From LMUY01 sp965199005 (lineage in GTDB: Bacteria; Pseudomonadota; Alphaproteobacteria; Acetobacterales; Acetobacteraceae), in NCBI GenBank assembly GCA_965199005.1, contig CBDAQK010000007.1, forward strand, positions 434,001 to 498,000: a stretch of DNA of 64,000 bases, in the 5' to 3' direction. This document shows positions 53,684 to 62,220 of the stretch, piece after piece. Every line of letters starts with the position of its first letter. Position 1 is the first letter of the stretch. A program made the translations under genes and the position numbers. The notes below the pieces were generated by a model, which saw only the letters and a program-made list of their open reading frames with translations, searched no databases and was not told where the DNA came from.

Positions 53684-53980
53684 ATGGAAATTGCCAGCCG
53701 GATCAGCGTCCTCGAAGACCGGGTAGACGGGCATGGCGAGGCAATCAAGCGGCTGGAGACGCGAGATACCGAAGTTGCCGGCGCTCTGAACAAACTCTCG
53801 GCCGCGCTGGACACGTTCGTGTCCGACAACGCGGCGGGGCGCAAGGTGTTGGAGCGGATGTTGGGTGGGATTGCGCTGCACCGGGGATGGCTGGCCTTGG
53901 TGGCGGTCGCCTCCTCGTCGCCGGCGTGGTTTCCCTATGTCAAGCCGCTGATCGGCCGGCTCATCGGGCTGGCACCATGA
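53684..53980 (+). CDS. Small coiled-coil membrane protein, XhlA-like
   Basis: The 98-residue protein has an N-terminal coiled coil (RISVLEDRVDGHGEAIKRLE, AGALNKLSAALDTFVSD) and a hydrophobic C-terminal segment (WLALVAVASSSPAWFPYV). This resembles haemolysin XhlA-type proteins of phage lysis cassettes. The ATG at 53684 is chosen because the upstream residues fit no pattern. It overlaps the next gene by four bases. Confidence 0.55.
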   Translation: MEIASRISVLEDRVDGHGEAIKRLETRDTEVAGALNKLSAALDTFVSDNAAGRKVLERMLGGIALHRGWLALVAVASSSPAWFPYVKPLIGRLIGLAP

Positions 53981-54441
53981 GGACTCCGCATATGTTTGCG
54001 CTGAGCCGCAAGACACTATGGGTGATGCTGACCATTTTCGCGGCCTCGTGCAGCTTCACCATCATTCAGCGCTTGGCCGTGTGGGTGGATGTGATCGATC
54101 GCCCGAACTTTGGCATCGGCGCGCTGTCGGCCACATCCGGCTCCGTGGCGTGGCTGCTGGCAACGCGCGTCATGCAGGCTGGCGCCTTGCAGATCATTGC
54201 GGGGATGGGGCTATATGCGCTCTCGCGCAGGCAGACATTTTGGTTCACCCCGCTGATCCTGACCGTGGTGCTGCTGATGCAGCTCAAGGCGGTGTCGCAA
54301 CTGATCCAGGCGTGGGGATTGTTCCACGACGTTTGGCACGTGCGCGATATCGTCAACTCGGTTGAGGTATTGATCGAGGCGGTGCTGATCGCCCTCATCG
54401 TGACGTCGAAGTCACCGCAAGCGCCGGCGCCAAGGACGTGA
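53977..54441 (+). CDS. Small multi-pass membrane protein, holin-like
   Basis: The 154-residue protein is mostly hydrophobic, with about four membrane segments (LWVMLTIFAASCSFTIIQRL, VAWLLATRVMQAGALQIIAG, FWFTPLILTVVLLMQL, VLIEAVLIALIVTSK). It begins inside the previous stop (ATGA). With the XhlA-like protein it could form a lysis membrane pair, although no endolysin gene is present. It is the last gene that clearly belongs to the structural operon. Confidence 0.55.
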   Translation: MRTPHMFALSRKTLWVMLTIFAASCSFTIIQRLAVWVDVIDRPNFGIGALSATSGSVAWLLATRVMQAGALQIIAGMGLYALSRRQTFWFTPLILTVVLLMQLKAVSQLIQAWGLFHDVWHVRDIVNSVEVLIEAVLIALIVTSKSPQAPAPRT

Positions 54442-54669
54442 AGTGCACGTGGGAGGAGATGTTGCGACCCGGCGGTAAAGGCGGCATCGCTACCTCCTAT
54501 CTCGGCAACATCACCGGCAGGATCGCCTAGCGCGTCCAGGTTGTCAGCGACAAGGAACATTATCAGGCACACGTCGTTCTACGTTATTTTGCCTTAGTTG
54601 GCGTGCCCAAGTGAGAGTCACGCGCTAGACTTGTCTTGATAAAGCAGTATCTTGGCAATATGACAGCGC
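54442..54669. other. Gap at the end of the phage cassette
   Basis: A short frame here reads KDVKCTWEEMLRPGGKGGIA and then stops (54528-54530); I do not recognise it. No terminator with a T run is visible. Confidence 0.35.
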
Positions 54670-55038
54670 CCGCGTGCTGGCGGGAGAACTGCGCACGGCC
54701 GTCGAACGCCGGCATCGGCTGGCCGTGGCACGGGTCGGTCACAGCCGGGCGTGTCCGTTCGACCTGCACGCCCTGGTGCCCGTCCCGCCCGAAATCCTCG
54801 CACTCGGCCCCGACCATACGGACGCGCTGGCCTGGCTCTGGGAGCATTGGGGCACGACCGAGCCGCTTCGCCACGTCGCGCCCGACCCCGCGGAGGAGGG
54901 CCGCAGGGACGGAAACCCGTGGGACCTGGGCTGCGCCTGGAATTCTGGTCTGCGGATTGGATGCCTTGGCGCGCCCTCGTGCAAATCCGCACCGACTGGC
55001 CGGCGTTGCGGGTCGACATGCACCCGAGTCACGACTGA
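54670..55038 (+). pseudogene. Frameshifted YubB/DUF1281-like protein
   Basis: The first frame gives HALVPVPPEILALGPDHTDA and LAWLWEHWGTTEPLRHVAPDP; the continuation, LEFWSADWMPWRALVQIRTDWPALRVDMHPSHD in the neighbouring frame, completes the same kind of small domain, typical of YubB-like proteins of plasmids and phages. A frame change near 54900 breaks the gene. The end overlaps the next small start (TGATG). Confidence 0.55.
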
Positions 55039-55208
55039 TGGACGGTATGGACCCGGCCGGGTGGGACACCCTGCCGCGGCAACCCAGGGCCAGGGCGGCG
55101 CGGACACCGGATGTGACTGCGCTGTTGCGGGATTGCCTGGCTGCAATCAAGCTGCCGCCGGACGCCGCCAGCCTCTACCGTGTTCCCGCCCCGCCCGATT
55201 GGTCCTAA
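55038..55208 (+). CDS. Small protein of unknown function
   Basis: The 56-residue frame starts at ATG 55038, overlapping the stop of the YubB-like pseudogene, and reads MDGMDPAGWDTLPRQPRARA, then a helical DVTALLRDCLAAIKL segment and a proline-rich end. The coupled start supports real expression; the family is unknown. Confidence 0.45.
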   Translation: MDGMDPAGWDTLPRQPRARAARTPDVTALLRDCLAAIKLPPDAASLYRVPAPPDWS

Positions 55209-55478
55209 GCGAAGGCGGCAGACCGGATGCGGGCCCTGCTGGCGTCGCTGGGCGAAGATGGCGCGCCCGTAGCCGCGTTTCTGCCGGAGCTCCCGGTGGC
55301 GCTACCCAATCGGCAGCATTGGTGCCGGTCGGCGGTTGCGAACACGTTTCTGGCTGGTCTGGAGATGACGCGAGAGGGTGTGGCCGATCTTGAGCAAGAG
55401 GCAAGTTGGGCGTCGATCACGCTCAGGCGAGGCCAAATGTCAGGCGTCGCCGATGGCGCAGCCACTCGCGTGTTGTAG
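55209..55478 (+). pseudogene. C-terminal piece of a ScpA-like condensation protein
   Basis: The frame gives MRALLASLGEDGAPVAAFLP, then RSAVANTFLAGLEMTREGVADLEQEASWASITLRR. This matches the winged-helix C-terminus of ScpA/kleisin proteins, where the (R/C)xAVAxTFLAGLELxREG helix is conserved. The rest of the protein, roughly 170-190 residues, is absent. It may be a displaced fragment or part of a decayed gene, and it follows the unknown small gene directly. Confidence 0.5.
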
Positions 55479-55512
55479 GATGATGGCCAGGCAGACAGTG
55501 GGAGTGCGATCG

Positions 55513-55956
55513 ATGACGGCGTTCCATGGTAAGCCACCCGGCGGCAGCGCGGGCGAGATGTCACGCCGCACCGAGCGCCTGCGTCCGGCCATCGCGCTGA
55601 GCCCACCGCAGGTCGCGCAAGCACGCCGACTCCGGCGGTCAGGCGCCGAACCGGAGCAGATCGCCGCGTCGCTCGGGGTCGCGACGGAGGAAGTCGAGAA
55701 GGCGCTGGTGCAGATGCGTTCACCTCGGCCGGAGACGACGCGGGGCACGCTCAACGTGACGCTGGCCGCCCACAAAGTCTTCCTGCAGGAGCGGATTGGC
55801 GACGAGCCGCTATGGAAGACCGTGGACCGCGTGGTCGACGAGCTGCTGCGGCTGCGGGCTGAAAAGGCCGAACCATCCCCAAAGCGTCCGGACCGCCGAA
55901 GCGAGGCGAGCAAGCCGCAAGCCAACCAGCTCTCGCTGCTCGGTACCCTCGATTGA
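55513..55956 (+). CDS. Small protein with a resolvase-type helix-turn-helix
   Basis: The 147-residue protein contains LSPPQVAQARRLRRSGAEPE and QIAASLGVATEEVEKALVQM, a helix-turn-helix like that of resolvases, then a helical block KVFLQERIGDEPLWKTVDRVVDELL and a charged tail ending NQLSLLGTLD. ATG 55513 has a gggag site; an ATG at 55480 is in frame. A DNA-binding role is likely, the target unknown. It is the last gene before the chromosomal efflux genes. Confidence 0.6.
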   Translation: MTAFHGKPPGGSAGEMSRRTERLRPAIALSPPQVAQARRLRRSGAEPEQIAASLGVATEEVEKALVQMRSPRPETTRGTLNVTLAAHKVFLQERIGDEPLWKTVDRVVDELLRLRAEKAEPSPKRPDRRSEASKPQANQLSLLGTLD

Positions 55957-56046
55957 TCCCTATCGCTGATGGCTTCAGCGCACCCGGGTGCACGATGGAG
56001 CGGTGAAGGCATAAGCCAATTTGCCCCGGTCCTGCGGCAATCACGG

Positions 56047-57615
56047 CTAATGCGCGCCCGCCCCGCCGCCGCTGCTTTTCGCCATCAGCAGGGCCGTCAG
56101 CAACGCGAGGATCAGGGCCACGCCCATGACGTAGAACGCATCGCTATAGGCCAGCAAATTGGCCTGCGCCCGGATCGTGCGGCCAAGCTGGACCACCGCC
56201 TCACGCCAGGCGGTTGCCGCGTCGCTGACGCCGCTGGCCAGGAAATGCTCCTGCAAACGCGCAATCCGCTGCTGCGTCGCCGGCTCCAGCAGCGAGACAC
56301 GCGGCGTGATGACGTTGGAGTGGAACTGCTCCCGCTTGGTCACGAATGTCTGCAATGCTGCGATGCCCACCGAACCGCCCAAATTGCGCATCATGTTGAA
56401 CATGGAGGACGCGGACCCGGCATTCTCCCGCTCGATGCCGCCGGTCGCGAGCGCGGAAAGCGGCGTCAGGATCACGGCCTGCCCGATGGCGCGCACGATG
56501 TTGGGGATGAACAATTGGTCACCCGCATAATCCGGTGAGATCGCCAGGTTCATGAAGCAGCTGACTGCGAACAGCGCAAACCCGGCTGCCACCAACAGCC
56601 GCGCATCGAACCGCTTCATCAGAAACGGCACACACGGGATCAGCACCAGTTGCGGCAACCCGGTCCAGGCCAGCACGGCGCCGACCTGCTGTGAATTGTA
56701 GCCCTGGGTCTGCGACAGGTACACGGGCAGCAAGTACACCGAGCCGTAGAGCGCCATCCCCAGAATGATGTTGGCCAGGCTGCCCAAGCCAAAATTCCGC
56801 CGTCCCAGCAGGCGCAAATTCAGCAGCGGCCTCTTGGCCGTCAGTTCGATCCAGAAGAACAAGGCCAGCGACACGGCAGCGACCACCGACAGCCGTACGA
56901 TGAAGGCTGACCCGAACCAATCGTCCTTGTTGCCCTCCTCCAGCACGGTTTGCAGGCAGGCGAGACCGATGGCGAGGGTCGCGATGCCCGGCCAATCGCC
57001 GTCCCGCAACAGCCGAAGCTGCGTCGGTGCGGACGGAAGCGAGGCAGCAAGCGCAGCAAGCATGACCGCACCCGGCAGCAGGTTCACGTAGAAGATGTAT
57101 TGCCAGCCATACGTCTCCGTCAGATACCCGCCAATGGTGGGGCCGATGGCGGGCGCAAAGGTGGCGGAGATGGCGAACAACGCCAGCCCCACGGGTTGTT
57201 TGGCGCGGGGCAGCATGGTGAGCGTGATGGTGAAGGCGAGCGGGATCAGCACCCCGCCAAAAAACCCCTGCAACGCCCGCAGCACGATCATCTGGCCCAG
57301 GTTTTGGGCGAAGGCGCAGGACACCGAGAACAGCAGAAACAACACGGTGTTCGCCAGCAGGTATTTCCGCAGCGAAAACACCGGCACCAAGAACCCGGTC
57401 AGCGGGATGACGACGATTTCCGCAACCAGATAGGAGGTGGAGATCCACCCGCCATCATCCAGCCCGGCGCCGATCGCTCCCTGGATGTCCGGGAGGGAGG
57501 CGTTGGTGATCTGGATGTTCAGCACCGCCATGAAGGCACCGATGATGGAGCCGCACACCGCCAGCCAGGTCTTGAAATCGACCTTTGCCGCCGGCGCTTC
57601 GATGGGGTGTGCCAT
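56047..57615 (-). CDS. EmrB/QacA-type (DHA2) multidrug efflux permease
   Basis: The 522-residue inner-membrane protein has 14 predicted segments. DHA2 features include NIQITNASLPDIQGAIGAGL near the N-terminus, GWISTSYLVAEIVVIPLTGF, and the GPTIGGYLTETYGWQYIFYVN block of antiporter motif C. It exports hydrophobic drugs against proton entry with the membrane-fusion protein encoded 24 bases upstream. Family members work as an EmrAB-type tripartite pump with an outer-membrane channel, not encoded here. Confidence 0.92.
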   Translation of the reverse strand: MAHPIEAPAAKVDFKTWLAVCGSIIGAFMAVLNIQITNASLPDIQGAIGAGLDDGGWISTSYLVAEIVVIPLTGFLVPVFSLRKYLLANTVLFLLFSVSCAFAQNLGQMIVLRALQGFFGGVLIPLAFTITLTMLPRAKQPVGLALFAISATFAPAIGPTIGGYLTETYGWQYIFYVNLLPGAVMLAALAASLPSAPTQLRLLRDGDWPGIATLAIGLACLQTVLEEGNKDDWFGSAFIVRLSVVAAVSLALFFWIELTAKRPLLNLRLLGRRNFGLGSLANIILGMALYGSVYLLPVYLSQTQGYNSQQVGAVLAWTGLPQLVLIPCVPFLMKRFDARLLVAAGFALFAVSCFMNLAISPDYAGDQLFIPNIVRAIGQAVILTPLSALATGGIERENAGSASSMFNMMRNLGGSVGIAALQTFVTKREQFHSNVITPRVSLLEPATQQRIARLQEHFLASGVSDAATAWREAVVQLGRTIRAQANLLAYSDAFYVMGVALILALLTALLMAKSSGGGAGAH

Positions 57616-57639
57616 GATATTGGCCTTTCTTCGCCGGGT

Positions 57640-58761
57640 TCAGCGTAGTCCGGCGGGGCGCGTGTCGATGGTCGGCTCCACGGACATCCCGGGACGCAGC
57701 AAGCCGCTGGCCGCGGAGTCGTGGTCCAGCACGATCTTCACCGGCAGGCGCTGCACGATCTTGGTGAAGTTGCCGGTGGCGTTGTCGGGCGGTAGTAGGG
57801 CGAATTGCAGCCCCGTCGCGGGCGACACGCTATCCACCCGGCCGCGTATCTTGGCATCCGGATAGGTGTCGACTTCGATGGCGACCCGTTGGCCCGGTTT
57901 CACGTCGGTGAGCTGCGTCTCCTTGTAATTCGCCACGATGTAGACGGCGTCGAGCGGCACAACCGCCATCAACTGGGTCCCCGCCTGGACATATTGCCCA
58001 ACCCGCAACGTGCGTGCGCCGATCACGCCATCCATCGGTGCCGATATCGTGGTATAGCTCAGGTTGAGCCGGGCCTGCCGCTCTGCCGCCGCGTAATGGG
58101 CGAGTTGTGCGATGGCCTTGGTCTCGGCCGCCTTCAGCACCTCCACCTGCTGCTGCGCCGCCAATAACGCGGCGCGGGCGTGTTGCGAGGCCGCTTGCCC
58201 CTGCAGCAACGCGGACGTGGTGCGTTGCATCGCCTGGACCGTGCCGTCACCGGTGCGGGCAAGCGCGCCATACCGCGTCTGGTCCTGCTGGGCGAAACGG
58301 TATCCCGCGTCGGCGGAGGCCACTTGGAGGCTCGCCTGCTCGATCATGGTCTGCTGCAAGGCCAATTGCGCCTTTATGCTGGCCGCATCGCTTTCCGCGG
58401 TCTGCCGGTCGGCGATGGCCTGCTGTAGCGCGGTCTGGAAATCCTTGTCGTCGATGCGCGCCAACACCTGCCCGGCGGTCACATGCTGGTTGTCGCCCAC
58501 CAGCACCTCCGACAGATACCCGGCGACGCGCGGGGCGATCAGCGTATTGTCCGCCTGCACATAGGCGTCATCGGTTGCTACCTCGAACCGGCCGACCCGC
58601 CAATAATCCAGCCCGTATTGCGCTGCCGCCGCCACCCCGAGCACTGCCAACGCGCCCAAGCCCAGATATTTCAGCTGCTTGCGCCGCGCCGGGTGCAAGG
58701 CGCGGGTTTGGCCGGTAGCGGGGCCAACTGCGATACGGGATGCCGCAACAACCTGATCCAT
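57640..58761 (-). CDS. EmrA/HlyD-type membrane fusion protein
   Basis: The 373-residue periplasmic adaptor has one N-terminal membrane helix (LKYLGLGALAVLGVAAAAQYG), a lipoyl half-motif (VATDDAYVQADNTLIAPRVAGYL), a long coiled coil (about residues 115-225) and the second half-motif (YTTISAPMDGVIGARTLRVG). ATG 58761 is preferred; the open frame reaches 58893 but the extra residues look like leader DNA. It couples the downstream permease to an outer-membrane channel. The promoter region faces the tetR gene. Confidence 0.92.
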   Translation of the reverse strand: MDQVVAASRIAVGPATGQTRALHPARRKQLKYLGLGALAVLGVAAAAQYGLDYWRVGRFEVATDDAYVQADNTLIAPRVAGYLSEVLVGDNQHVTAGQVLARIDDKDFQTALQQAIADRQTAESDAASIKAQLALQQTMIEQASLQVASADAGYRFAQQDQTRYGALARTGDGTVQAMQRTTSALLQGQAASQHARAALLAAQQQVEVLKAAETKAIAQLAHYAAAERQARLNLSYTTISAPMDGVIGARTLRVGQYVQAGTQLMAVVPLDAVYIVANYKETQLTDVKPGQRVAIEVDTYPDAKIRGRVDSVSPATGLQFALLPPDNATGNFTKIVQRLPVKIVLDHDSAASGLLRPGMSVEPTIDTRPAGLR

Positions 58762-58774
58762 GATCCTGCCTTTA

Positions 58775-58791
58775 CGATACATAGTGTAGCG
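58775..58791. promoter_or_regulatory. Candidate TetR operator
   Basis: The imperfect inverted repeat cgatacatagtgtagcg keeps CGnTACA...TGTAnCG around a short centre. It lies in the 109-base gap between the divergent efflux and tetR genes, as expected for a site that controls both. Confidence 0.5.
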
Positions 58792-58870
58792 ATAATAGGC
58801 ACGGGAATATGACCTGACAACCCTCACACATGGCTTGTCCAACGGGTCAGACGTGCTGTATCGGAATACC

Positions 58871-59467
58871 ATGTCAACGCTTGCCAAGCCCACCGCCCGG
58901 GCGGTGGGCCGCCCCCGCAGCGAGGCTTCGCGCCAGGTCGTGCTGGATGCCGCCTATGACATATTGGCGGAGAAGGGGATCGCGGCGTTTTCCATCGATG
59001 CGGTTGCCACCCGCGCCGGCGTTGCTCGCACCACGATCTACCGCTGGTGGCCGAACAAGGGCCAGTTGGCGGTCGAGAGTTTCCTCGAGGCGGTGCGGCC
59101 GCAACTCAGGTTCACCCAGACCCAGTCGGCCGCGGATGACATTCGCGCGCTGCTTCATTCCAACGCGCTGATGCTGAGCGGCCCTGGCGGCCGCATCGTC
59201 GCCTCCATTCTGGCGGAAGGGCAGCGTGACCCGGCCGTGGCCCAGCAGTATCGCGACAGCTACGCCACGCCGCTGCGGCAGGAGGGGCGGGCGCTGGTCC
59301 AGGCCGGGATCGACCGCGGCGAGTTCCGGCGTGATCTGAACCCCGACCGCCTGTTGGATACTGCCATTGGTGCTGTGTATCTGCGTCTGATGCTCGGCCA
59401 GCGACTGGATCGCGCTTGGGTGAACGAGATCATGGAGACACTGCTGACCGGCTGTTGGCCCAAGTAA
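58871..59467 (+). CDS. TetR-family repressor of the efflux operon
   Basis: The 198-residue protein has an N-terminal helix-turn-helix (VLDAAYDILAEKGIAAFSID, then VATRAGVARTTIYRWWPNK at about residues 38-56) and a ligand domain with the TetR_C pattern (VASILAEGQRDPAVAQQYRD). It is divergent from the EmrA-type gene and very probably represses it until a drug binds. ATG 58871 is preferred over the upstream in-frame ATG at 58835. A repeat follows the stop. Confidence 0.9.
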   Translation: MSTLAKPTARAVGRPRSEASRQVVLDAAYDILAEKGIAAFSIDAVATRAGVARTTIYRWWPNKGQLAVESFLEAVRPQLRFTQTQSAADDIRALLHSNALMLSGPGGRIVASILAEGQRDPAVAQQYRDSYATPLRQEGRALVQAGIDRGEFRRDLNPDRLLDTAIGAVYLRLMLGQRLDRAWVNEIMETLLTGCWPK

Positions 59468-59484
59468 GAGACGCCCACCCTGAG

Positions 59485-59520
59485 CGTAGGACGAAACAGC
59501 TTCGCTGATCCATCCTACGG
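59485..59520. repeat. Intergenic repeat with CCATCCTACGG core
   Basis: A seven-base inverted repeat (cgtagga and tcctacg) encloses cttcgctgatccatcctacg, which matches 23882-23903 at 21 of 22 positions. It lies after the tetR gene. Confidence 0.65.
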
Positions 59521-59541
59521 GGATGGGCTAGGCGCCGGCCC

Positions 59542-60824
59542 TCAGCTCCATAGGCAAGACAAGGGCGCCGCAACCAGCCGGTCGCCGAATGGCACGAGAT
59601 CGGCGCTGTCATAGAGCACGGCGCCACAGGCAAACCGCTCCTCGCACGCCTCAGCCAACGTCCGTAACCCAGCGAAGCCGCTGGACTTCACCGTTGCCGC
59701 CGCTTTTACCTCGATCCCCACGATCATGCCGTCATCCCGCTCCAGAACAATGTCGACCTCGTGCATCTGCTGGTCGCGGAAATGGTACGGGGTCAGCCGC
59801 ACATCCGAACCCGTCATGAGTTTGCGGACTTCGGAGAGGACGAAGCTTTCCAGGAGCGCGCCGAACTCGCCGCGGTTTGCCTTCACCCGGTCGAAGCTCA
59901 TGCCACGTGCGGTAGCCAGCAAGCCGGAATCGAGAAAATGCAGCTTCGGCGTCTTGGCGATCCGCTTCAGGGCGTTCGTGTACCAGGGTTGCAATGTCGC
60001 GACGAGAAAAACCTGTTCCAGCAGCGCGACGTAGCGCTGGCCGGTCTTGTGACTGACATTGATGCTCTGCCAAACGCTGAGGAGTTGACCAATCGGCCGG
60101 CACGCTCTGCCAACATGCGGATGAATTTCGGCAACTCCGCCAGCTTCTCGATTTCGGCGATGTCCCTGAGGTCGCGGGTGAGGATGGAGGTGAGATAGGA
60201 GCGCGCCCAGTCCTGGCGACGCCGTTCGCTCTCCCGGCTGACGGCCTCGGGAAAGCCGCCAAGCAGCACCAGCTTGACCAAATCATCCCCGAGGACCGCC
60301 GCCTGATCCCTTTGTAGCTTGCCCTCGAACAGCCGTTCCAGGAACGTCGGCGTCACACCCGCTATTTCGGCCTGGGCGAGTGGCAGCATCCAGAGGGTTT
60401 GCATTCGCCCGGCAAGGCTGTCGGCGACACTGGGCAGGGTCAGCAGGTTGGCGGAGCCGGTCAGCAGGAAACGGCCGGGGCGATAATCCTCGTCCACCGT
60501 TTTCTTGATCGCCAGCAGCAGGTCGGGCGCGCGCTGTATCTCGTCGACGATAGCCTGGTCGAGGCCAAGGATGAAGCCCGCGGGATCGGACCGCGCGGCG
60601 TCGAGCGTCGTCGGTCATCGAGCGTGATATAACTCCGCCCGGCTGCTCCCAGCTTGCGCCAACGTGGTCTTGCCAGCCCGGCGAGGGCCGACGATCAGGA
60701 CCACCGGCGTATCCGACAGAGCCTCCTCCACACGCCTTTCCACCAGCCGCGGATACGCGCCGTATCCAGGCCTTTGAGGATTGGAACCAGCAAGCATGAT
60801 AGTTGGAACCATAGACCATGCCAA
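59542..60824 (-). pseudogene. AAA+ ATPase with DUF4143, multiply frameshifted
   Basis: On the minus strand three frames together give an intact domain order: VVLIVGPRRAGKTTLAQAG (Walker A), then AIVDEIQRAPDLLLAIKKTV (Walker B region), RFLLTGSANLLTLPSVADSL and LAERAGRLVNSS, then a last frame with RIAKTPKLHFLDSGLLATA and HEVDIVLERDDGMIVGIEVK. A one-base loss near 60070 and at least two changes near 60600-60650 break the reading frame. These ATPases are common in defence and toxin-type loci, but this copy is not functional. Confidence 0.8.
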
Positions 60825-61001
60825 TAGGAACTCAATTGAATGATAATTAGGAGTATTTAGCTAAATTCCCGCGCCTCCCGGCCTTCAATCGCTCCGGCCG
60901 CGGTCACCCCGGCACCAGCGAGCGAACGTTGCAAATGCCCGGTCTTTGTGCCGCAATGGGGCCGTATGATATTCAGCCAATGCCCATAGCGAGGCGCAAG
61001 G

Positions 61002-62180
61002 ATGCGGTTTCTCCCTCACCGGCGGCGTGTCGCAATCCCGGTACTCCTCTTCTTGGCGACGCTCTTGCTGGATATTCCCGCGGTCAAGGCGCAGGGCGAC
61101 AGCGGCGTCACCAGCGAACGCATTTTGATTGGCAACGAAGGGCCGATGCATTCCTTCTCCGGCGATGAGGAGAATCGTGGCTTCGAGCTGGCGTTTGCCG
61201 AAGCCAACGCAGCCGGCGGCATCCACGGCCGCCGGATCGAATGGCGCGGCTACGCGCGGGAGGACGGCGATGACACTGGACAAGCCATGGTCAACGCGCA
61301 TCGCCTGGTCGAGCAGGATCACGTCTTCGCCCTGGTGAGTTTTGGCGGGCCAGTCGCCATCCCGCTCGCCGCCTACGCGGAACAAGCCAAAATCCCGTAC
61401 CTCTTCCCGCACACCGCCCTCGTCGACAGCGCCGGCAAACATTACGTTTTCACCTCGTTCCCTGGTTATGGCGGCGAGGCCAAGATGATGTTCCGCTACC
61501 TCGCGCAAGAACGCGGCCTGAAGCAGATCGGGATCGTGTATGACGCCAACGTCTACGGCCAGTTCTTCCTCGAACGGTTGAAGGAATACGCGCCGGCCTT
61601 CGGCTACGACGTCGTGGGCGGCGCGGCGCTCCATACACGCACCCCCGATACCCTGACCGCGGAGCTGAAGTCCTTGTCGGGCGCGTCCGCCGTCGTCATG
61701 GCGCTCTATCCGGCGCAGGCGAAGGCGCTGATGCAGGCAAAGGCGCAACTCGGCTTTCCCGGCCGGATGATCTCGGTTGGGCCGCTGACGGATGAGGCGT
61801 ATCTCACCCTGCCCGGCGGTGTGGCGAACGGGACGCTGGGCTTCTGCTACTACCCCGATCCGGAACGGTCCGATGCACCCGGCGTCGTGCAATACCGCGC
61901 CGCTTTGGCGCATGGTGCGCCGGGTGCGGCGCCCAACCGGTATTCCATGTACGGCTATACATTCGGCCGCCTGATCGTGGACGCGCTGCGACGCGCGGGT
62001 ACGGACCCGACCCGCGATAGCTTCGTGGCCGCGCTGGAGGCGACGCATGACTGGAGTTCCGGCGCCGTGCTTCCCCCGGTGACCCTGTCCGCTACCGACC
62101 ATCACGCCCAAACCGCCGGCTTCATCTGCGAGATGAAGGAAGGGCGGTTCGTCGCCTTGTCGGACTGGATTTCTCCGTAG
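61002..62180 (+). CDS. ABC transporter substrate-binding protein, LivK-like (Peripla_BP_6)
   Basis: The 392-residue protein has a signal peptide (VAIPVLLFLATLLLDIPAVKAQ) and the branched-chain amino acid receptor layout (RILIGNEGPMHSFSGDEENR, LVEQDHVFALVSFGGPVAIP, LKQIGIVYDANVYGQFFLER). No permease is nearby. It lies 40 bases before the dialkylglycine-decarboxylase-like gene, in the same direction, so it may capture that enzyme's amino acid substrate. The stop codon lies inside a small hairpin. Confidence 0.88.
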   Translation: MRFLPHRRRVAIPVLLFLATLLLDIPAVKAQGDSGVTSERILIGNEGPMHSFSGDEENRGFELAFAEANAAGGIHGRRIEWRGYAREDGDDTGQAMVNAHRLVEQDHVFALVSFGGPVAIPLAAYAEQAKIPYLFPHTALVDSAGKHYVFTSFPGYGGEAKMMFRYLAQERGLKQIGIVYDANVYGQFFLERLKEYAPAFGYDVVGGAALHTRTPDTLTAELKSLSGASAVVMALYPAQAKALMQAKAQLGFPGRMISVGPLTDEAYLTLPGGVANGTLGFCYYPDPERSDAPGVVQYRAALAHGAPGAAPNRYSMYGYTFGRLIVDALRRAGTDPTRDSFVAALEATHDWSSGAVLPPVTLSATDHHAQTAGFICEMKEGRFVALSDWISP

Positions 62181-62193
62181 GCTCACCCTACGG
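62175..62193. repeat. Small hairpin over the binding-protein stop codon
   Basis: The perfect inverted repeat ccgtagg-ctcac-cctacgg includes the TAG of the upstream gene. It has no T run, so it is unlikely to be a full terminator; its CCTACGG arm matches the dispersed repeats. Confidence 0.55.
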
Positions 62194-62220
62194 TACGATA
62201 AACGCAGGATTTTACCCGCC

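Noticed and set aside
30475..54441. Cassette as a headless tailocin (contractile bacteriocin)
   Set aside because: Terminase, portal, scaffold-like and capsid genes are present and TerL motifs are intact, so it encodes a head; tailocins lack these.
30262..56000. attL/attR direct repeats bordering the cassette
   Set aside because: No convincing direct repeat or split tRNA was found by eye on both sides; an exact repeat search could still reveal one.
59542..60824. Intact defence-type ATPase
   Set aside because: At least three frame changes break the gene, so it is listed as a pseudogene and not as a defence system.
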